Positions 56,798 to 64,000 of a DNA stretch of 64,000 bases are shown one piece after another (position 1 is the stretch's first letter; every line of letters starts with the position of its first letter). The notes beneath the pieces were generated by a model. The model was not told the origin of the DNA, searched no databases, and saw only the letters and a list, made by a program, of their open reading frames with translations. Location of the stretch: NCBI GenBank assembly GCA_000827495.1, contig KN817521.1:868001-932000 (forward strand), read 5' to 3'. The position numbers and the translations under genes are program-made. Source of the DNA: Hypholoma sublateritium FD-334 SS-4 (lineage: Eukaryota; Basidiomycota; Agaricomycetes; Agaricales; Strophariaceae).

Positions 56798-58035
56798 ATG
56801 AACGCCCACGCATTGCCACCAGAAATATGGCTCGAAATATTTGACTGGGCTTGCCACAATACGCAGTTGTCGCTGGACAATCATGTGCCGTTTGAACCCG
56901 TTCCTGACGGCATTGGCGCTCGCGACCCCACTCTGCCGGTTAAAGTCGCCATCGCATCTGTGTGCAGCACCTGGCAAACATGGATTGCAGAATCACTATA
57001 CAGAGATGTCGCGATAAGACACGGTGCACATGCACTACAGCGAATATTAGAAGGGCGCAAGTTGTCTGGCAGACGCTATGGAGAGATGGTGCGTTCATAC
57101 CACCATATACAACCATTATATGAATAGCGTGTTCTTATTGTCACGAGTGGCAGGTTCGTCGCGTGGTTCTGCCTTACCCAAGTACCGTCGCGGTTCCATC
57201 GCACAACCTACACTCGATAGAGGTCTTAAAGCTTTGCCCCAACATTCACACTTTGCTTCGGCCTCAGTACTCGCTTCTTGATGGTCTGCGCTTCGATTTT
57301 GAGGCAGAGGGCGTTGCGCTGCCTTCTCTTCAACGACTCGAATGGTGGCATCACAGCGAAGCAGAGCAATCCGGGGGAATCAATTCTCTCGGGAAAGTCC
57401 TGAGAAATACTCCAGAACTACGGTTTTTATTCATTGGCGGGGTAGTGGGCTCAAGTCGTATCTGCAATGAATCGCAACAACTTGTCCTCCCTCACCTTGA
57501 GACACTGCGTTTGCATATACGGAGCGGCACCCTATTTTATCGGATTTTATTCCAGTGGTCCATGCCGGCGCTGAAGCACTTCATCATGGACTCCCCCCCT
57601 GTCAAGGAAGGACTAGACGCCATCTGGGACAGCCTTGGAGACCAACTCGAGATCGTCGAGCTCGGGATGCATGTTCGCTTTCTAATGAACGACAGTCTTT
57701 CCCCGTGCCTGGCAGGCTGTCCAGCCCTCCATCGACTCAATTATTACGTGTTCTTTACTGCGCCACCCGAGATCGCGCGTGTGCATCCCAACCTTACCGA
57801 GGTTGGTCTGCACGCGCACGTCAATGGCTTGCTTGCAGATGGGGGCTCTGCCTGGAGTTTGATATCGCGCCATTTTGACTTTCTTTGCGGACCATCTTTG
57901 TCTGCACTTCAAAAAGTGATTCTCTATGGTGATTGGAGAGCGATCCTGTCGCATCCACTTTTTCAGCCCATCCAGGAGAAGTTTGCTGAAAGTGGTAGGG
58001 TTTTGCAAGTTTCCATCTGGGCGCGAGGGCCTTGA
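56798..58035 (+). CDS. F-box/leucine-rich-repeat-like protein
   Basis: Two exons, 56798-57088 and 57154-58035, give 390 residues. The N-terminus ALPPEIWLEIFDWACH is a clear F-box-like start, and VCSTWQTWIAESLYRDVAI fits its second half. F-boxes bind Skp1 in SCF ubiquitin ligases. The rest is an irregular leucine-rich pattern (SIEVLKLCPNIHTLL, LPSLQRLEWW, LRNTPELRFLFIGG, LPHLETLRLHI, MPALKHFIMDSP, CPALHRLNYYVF, HPNLTEVGLHAH) as in many Agaricomycete F-box proteins, which form a very large expanded family. The substrate cannot be predicted. Confidence 0.8.
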
Positions 58036-58149
58036 ATTCAATTGGTATACTAGTGTGTAGATTGTAAAGTTGATATCTATAGCTGTAAATATATCTATGT
58101 AAATATCTCTTTTAGTACACTGGTCACTTCCCTGCTATGTTAAGTTTCT

Positions 58150-58919
58150 TCAGTTGGCGAAGTCATTGGTTCCCCGAAAGAAAGCTCGCAGGTAATTAGC
58201 TTCTTCCTCCATTTCTTGTAACGTTCGTGGATGTCTATCTTCGTCTGCATCAACCCGCAGAAAGCTATGGTTGGGTTTGGAAGAAAGTCCATTCATCATC
58301 GATTGCATAGATCCTTCATTATTCTCGATTACTGGATATATTTCATCGTTTCTACCCGCAAAATTGTCCCCAGCAGCCTTGCGAGGCATGAGATGAAAAT
58401 GAACATGCGGGACAGATTGCCCAGCAGCCTTGCCATCCTGATTAGTATCATTGCATTTTTAGTCGATTGTCCAGCTCAGGATCAGTCTTCGTACCTGGCA
58501 GGCGATGGTCAGCGCATCGGCTCCATACACCCTTTCAACGACCTTTCCGACGCGCGTCACAGAGCGCATCAAGCACGCTAGTTCGTTATCTACGGGGGTG
58601 AATTTTATTGAGGTCACGGCTCGCAAGAATATTTAAACTGAACCATCGAGATCTGAGAGCCTAGGTACGGGTCTATTTGGGATGACAAGAACATCTGCTC
58701 GGATGTACAGGTTAAGTATTCCACGTTGCAGTGCACTTATTTAATTGAATTCTGCTTACGACCAGGAACAATTGGCTTGAGATTGACTATCGCATAAGAG
58801 AGAGTGGCTCGATAAAACGATTGAGAAGTGACTTCAAATGTCGAAAACAGAAGAGGTACCATTTTGGCAGCAAGGAGAAGAGCTCGTACAAACTTCGTGT
58901 TACTATTCGAGAAGGCCAT
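58150..58919 (-). CDS. Fhit-type HIT hydrolase (dinucleoside triphosphatase)
   Basis: Four exons: 58760-58919, 58644-58694, 58495-58589 and 58150-58437, 197 residues. Family features in order: LLFSTFEVTSQSFYRATLSY, AIVNLKPIVPGH, VLVIPNRPVPRLSDL, SVTRVGKVVERVYGADALT, ACQDGKAAGQSVPHVHFHLM (HIT catalytic motif HxHxH) and PRKAAGDNF. The tail contains MEEEANYLRAFF, as in Fhit/Aph1. Fhit cleaves diadenosine triphosphate to AMP and ADP and acts as a signal-molecule regulator. An N-terminal extension of about 20 residues (MAFSNSNTKFVRALLLAAKM) precedes the usual start MVPLLFSTFE. It is basic and could be a targeting peptide, or the true start could be the second Met. Confidence 0.92.
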
Positions 58920-59620
58920 TCTGGTTTAGTTCAATAGATCACGTAAGCTGAGAATACCTTTAACTTTCCGAGCTTCAAGTTAGAAGCCAATTATTTTGAA
59001 GCACAAAAGTACCAAAGTGCTTTTGGGTCAATTTTGGATGCTCACTAGCGCTCACTGTTCACTGTTTATTTACGAAGAGATAACGGTAAAGAATGAAGGG
59101 GAGTTCGTGAACTATCGTTGGATATATTTATACCATGCTACAAGTTGACTCGACCTGTCACAGCTAGGTTGGCGAGAATAACGGCGTACCCGAGGCAAAT
59201 TCAAGGGGCATGGTCCATATAGGCTTGAAAATCTGATATACAGTGATATGAAATAAGTTCGCCGCGGAGATGTCTTCAGTCACGAATTCAGATGTTGACT
59301 ATGTGCCCAGTGCATTGGTGCAGTAGTCACGGCAAGGACAGCGGAAAGAACGCGCTATGTGCATGAAGCCAGTGAACGTATTTGAAGGAACACCGATAGC
59401 GGGCAAAGGCAGTTCCAACGCGCACTGAAAAGACCGCAACATGATACTGGCCTGCCTAACCATCATATTTTCCGTTGAATGTGCTTGAAGGTCCACTGAT
59501 CAAAGAGAAATCTAGAGTTCAGAATGGTGTTAACTTCCGACAACTTGGGAAGAATGTTCAACGCGCACCAGAGACTGTAGCCATTACCCTAGGACAACTC
59601 AGCGACGATTCAGACTTGGG
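58920..59620. other. spacer, Fhit promoter side
   Basis: A 700-bp stretch with no supported gene. The frame at 59299-59496 is a short minus-strand frame without a domain. It must contain the Fhit promoter and the 3' flank of the coiled-coil gene. Confidence 0.4.
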
Positions 59621-59983
59621 TTACATTTTGTTTTGTGTTTCAGAATTCATCGCGACATCGTCTTGGTTATATTTCTCGGTAAAAGTATTTGCTTTGTCTT
59701 CGCCAGCAACACCATCGCCATCTAGCAAGTCCAGTAGGCTATCCAAGTTTTGCAACACACTGTCAATCCTGTTCTCCATCCCCTCGGCCATTGTCTCTGC
59801 ATTTGTCAATCGCTGAAGCAATTCCGCGACATCTTCGCCTCCAAGAAGAGCAGGATCACTTGTAACGAACTCTGATAGCTGTGCAATTTCTTGCTCAATT
59901 TCTGTGAGATCCATTTCTGAAGATTTGATGAAGTTATCCTCGAGGGAGTCTGAATTCGGAGTAGGTTTGGGGTCCAAGGTCAT
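59621..59983 (-). CDS. short coiled-coil protein, 120 residues
   Basis: A single exon starting MTLDPKPTPNSDSLEDN (ATG at 59983) and ending NSETQNKM. The middle is a heptad-like acidic helix pair (LTEIEQEIAQLSEFV, DVAELLQRLTNAETMAEGM, NRIDSVLQNLDSLLDLL). No family was recognised with confidence; its size and helix pattern are like small subunits of BLOC/BORC or kinetochore-type complexes. The frame is open upstream to 60118, overlapping the THOC1 gene, but that part shows no conservation. The start lies only 46 bp from the THOC1 start on the other strand. Confidence 0.65.
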   Translation of the reverse strand: MTLDPKPTPNSDSLEDNFIKSSEMDLTEIEQEIAQLSEFVTSDPALLGGEDVAELLQRLTNAETMAEGMENRIDSVLQNLDSLLDLLDGDGVAGEDKANTFTEKYNQDDVAMNSETQNKM

Positions 59984-60029
59984 GTTGGGATGAGAAGAGT
60001 GCGGTGTCCAATTTGGGAACGCATCAATT
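59984..60029. promoter_or_regulatory. 46-bp divergent promoter gap
   Basis: The ATG of the coiled-coil gene (59983, minus) and of the THOC1 gene (60030, plus) are separated by just 46 bp. The 5' untranslated regions and core promoters must overlap each other or the opposing coding sequences. Confidence 0.6.
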
Positions 60030-62544
60030 ATGGTCTCTCTCAAACCACATCTTACTGCTTTGCTCAAGTCTTTGCCTCCCTCCCCTGTCGACCAACAAAA
60101 CCTCGATGAGCTCGTCAAGAAGACAATAGTGCAATCTAAGAATGGTTTCTCACCGGAGAACCGTAAGCTTCAGTGGGAGTACCTGTTGAAAGACGACATA
60201 TTTCAGTTGGCAGTGCGTCGTTATTGCAGCTATTCTGATCTGAACTCAAACATGACCTCCCTACCCAGACGTCGGAAGGCGTGGAAATCAAGCGAGATGC
60301 AGACAAATACTACACGGAATTATGTGGGAAGCTAGACCTCACACTCACTTTCACCGAGCAAGGTGTGCAATGATGGCCACTGGAGACTTGTGTTGAGGTT
60401 TGACATATCCCCTGCAGACGCTTGCGAAGCTACCTTTCCTTTCACTGTTCTTCAAGACCTACTGGAAACGCAGACTATCACTTCCTGTTCACGCATATTC
60501 TCATGGATTGAATCCCGTTCAGCGAGGCTCACGAAGGATATGGTGCCACAGAAGGGCAAAGCGCTTATCCTTCTGAGAACACTGAACGACTTGCTGCGCC
60601 GACTATCAAAGATGGGGACGACCACTATCTTCTGCGGCCGTATATTGACATTCCTCAGTGGCGTGTTTCCACTGGGTGAACGAAGCGGTGTCAATTTGCG
60701 AGGAGAATACGGGCCTACTTGGGAAGGTGTACGTTTCTTGGACAAGACAAAGCACGAGAACAGTGAAAAGGGGGGTTCAAAGGGGTCAGAAGGAAAAGCA
60801 GAGGCAGACGACGACAAAATGCAGGTAGACGACAAGAAGCCACAAACTCTGCAGGAAAAAAAAGAAGGTGTGCTCTTTTTAAAAAAACCAGAACTCATGC
60901 AGTAGCTCATGTTTCAATGTAGAATTCTATAATACATTCTGGTCACTGCAACTACCGTTCTCGAAGCCACCTCTCTTTGCTAATAAAGACACATTTCCGG
61001 ACTTCAAAGAGGCCCTAAATAAAGTTATGCCTATCATCAAGGAGGCCACTGCCAAGGAAAGGGCTATGATGGGAAGTCGAAGCGCTGCAGTAGGGGCTCC
61101 ACCTGTCTTGAAGCGAAAAAGAGATACTTCTGAAGAAGAAAATAACTCCAACGAATATTTCTTCGCCAAGTTTTTGACTAGCCCTGACTTGCTAGACCTA
61201 GAGGCGAGTTCGCAATCAGTTCGAATACATTTTTGTAGTAACTAATTTTGTGGTAGATTGCTGACACTCATTTCCGCCGCCAATTCTTGTTCCAACTTCT
61301 TATACTCTTGAATCACCTGCTCTGTTTCACCGCAACCGCCAAAGCCGGATGGACAACTCCACGGAATCGGTCGCTGCACATGGACTTCACTCTCGAAGAA
61401 CCAGACGCGCAATGGGTGCAAGAAAGTTTGGCTAAGGTCTTTGAAGAGCTCCGCCAGACTACACCGAACGGGCGAGTTTTTGCCGATACAGTTCATGCCA
61501 TCCTCGAGAGAGAGCGAAATTGGGTGAAATGGAAGAATGAACTTTGCACACCGTTCGATAAGGAGCCGTGGGTTGAAGATGCGGCCGGCCAAAAAGCTGG
61601 GCTTTTCGACGTGACTCAGAGTATTCGAACTGAAATGCGGCTACCTCCCCAAGAATGGAAATGGAACTTGGGTACACCAGCGTTAACCGAAATTTGGGAA
61701 ATGGGTTATAGAAATCTACAAGATCTCGAAAATCCAGTCGGGTTGAGTTTTTCGTATTAAGCGTCATACGGAGATGGTTGACTAATACATTCTATTGTAG
61801 GCCCGGTGACGTTAAGGACTTCGTAAAGAAGATCAAACTTGAGGACGCAAGAATCAGTAATCGCAAAAATAATCTCGAAAAGCCGGCCCCCGCTAAGATG
61901 AGGCAAGCCGCTGCGAAGTCGGTTACGCCGCATCTCGCACAGACGCCCGCGACGGGCAAATCTGATGTGTCAACGAACCTATCGGAAACGAATGAAGGTA
62001 CCCTGGCTGCTCCTCGTCCTATCATGAGTTCAGTGAACTCTCTTCTCCACCCATCGTTACCGCCTAAACCAACTTCTCCATCCAAACTCGCATCTTCGTC
62101 GCAAGAACCTGTCAAACTTGACACAGCACCTGCAGCGACATCTGCCGGAGCCGCTTCCGCACCGGTCTCTGCAACTGCCTCTACGGCAGCGCCGTTCTCC
62201 ACTCTTGTTGCACTGCCCATCGATCCCGAAATTATCAAATGCGAAGATGTAAGTCACAAGATAGTATACGTGTGCAGTTTCTGATGCGTACGATCCAGAA
62301 CAAGCAACGATGGTCATGGCTGGCGCTTCGTGCGGCCCGCGATCAGCACCTTCAACATTTCGGGAAAATAGGAACTGGCGATATTGAAGCCTTAGCACAA
62401 GAAATTGAGAAAGAGGAGAGGAGTCTGAAATGTGAAGATAACCCGAATGGACTGGCTACCGAGGAGCATGTAACTGGAAGTCCGCCGATGGGAACAGAAA
62501 ACTCATCCGTATCAATTCCCAAAGATGTGGAAATGGATACATGA
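60030..62544 (+). CDS. THO complex subunit 1 (Hpr1/THOC1)
   Basis: A multi-exon plus-strand gene. The first exon starts [21 protein letters not shown]1 marks: [119 protein letters not shown]-type sequence ([17 protein letters not shown]), [16 protein letters not shown], and [15 protein letters not shown]. The C-terminus is Pro/Ser/Ala-rich with [10 protein letters not shown] and a final helical part ([20 protein letters not shown]). THO couples transcription elongation to mRNA export and suppresses R-loops. The loop between [10 protein letters not shown] and the next exon is Lys/Asp-rich. Confidence 0.9.
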
Positions 62545-62749
62545 GGGCGAAGGGGTCCGGTGCATAGAGTATATCGTTCGTTTTAATCATAATTTGCGGG
62601 TGTTATTATTCCGTGGACGGCCAGATGATCGGACGATAATAACAAGTGGAAATGATTAAATTGATCCGATCTTCCTCAGACAAACTATACACTAGTTATA
62701 ACGCGCCGACCACCAATCTCTATACTTTTTACTTCACTTCTTTCGCGTT

Positions 62750-64000
<1,251 letters not shown>

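Overview
The window is nuclear DNA from a filamentous basidiomycete, most likely an Agaricomycete. Three things point there. Genes are dense and cut by many short GT-AG introns, mostly 50-65 nt, with some very short exons. Several families are typical of this group: a DUF6535 membrane protein, a LaeA-like methyltransferase with the usual YREE/NNYSDVYRLP start, and a Ser/Thr-rich CSC1/OSCA-like protein. There are no bacterial-type operons. I found no tRNA, rRNA, CRISPR array or intact transposon. Exon borders below were read by hand from reading frame, splice signals and family conservation; no alignment was run.

Left end (1-8.5 kb) is the least conserved part. It holds a tandem pair of an unrecognised three-exon gene (850-2323 and 3084-4549), a broken third copy of its last exon (5131-5331), and a DUF6535 protein (about 5775-8152). 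This is the lineage-specific, fast-changing section.

From 8.5 to 28 kb lie mainly housekeeping genes: a Dlp1/PDSS2-like non-catalytic prenyl synthase subunit (ubiquinone pathway), a LAMTOR2/Roadblock protein (TORC1 signalling), a TBL1/Sif2-like corepressor sharing a 211-bp divergent promoter with a DCAF11/WDR23-like E3 adaptor, an orphan proline-rich ORF, a homeodomain-like protein, the exosome helicase Ski2 and a LaeA-like methyltransferase. A 193-bp, nearly perfect inverted repeat follows at 28294-28900.

From 30 to 49 kb come membrane-traffic and signalling genes: IST1 (ESCRT-III), an SH3-RasGEF, a Rab5/Ypt5 GTPase with a 6-nt exon, a Mei2-like double-RRM protein, a mitochondrial GHITM/TMBIM5-like protein, the SM protein Sly1 and a CSC1/OSCA-like channel.

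From 51 to 64 kb are a secreted acid sphingomyelinase-like phosphodiesterase facing (tail to tail) a secreted M35 deuterolysin, an F-box/LRR-like protein, a Fhit hydrolase, a short coiled-coil protein that is divergent from THOC1 across only 46 bp, and the 5' part of a UDP-glucose 4-epimerase cut by the window end. The genes do not form one pathway. The clearest functional groupings are endosomal traffic (IST1, Ypt5, LAMTOR2), mitochondria (PDSS2-like, GHITM) and secreted degradation (sphingomyelinase, deuterolysin).
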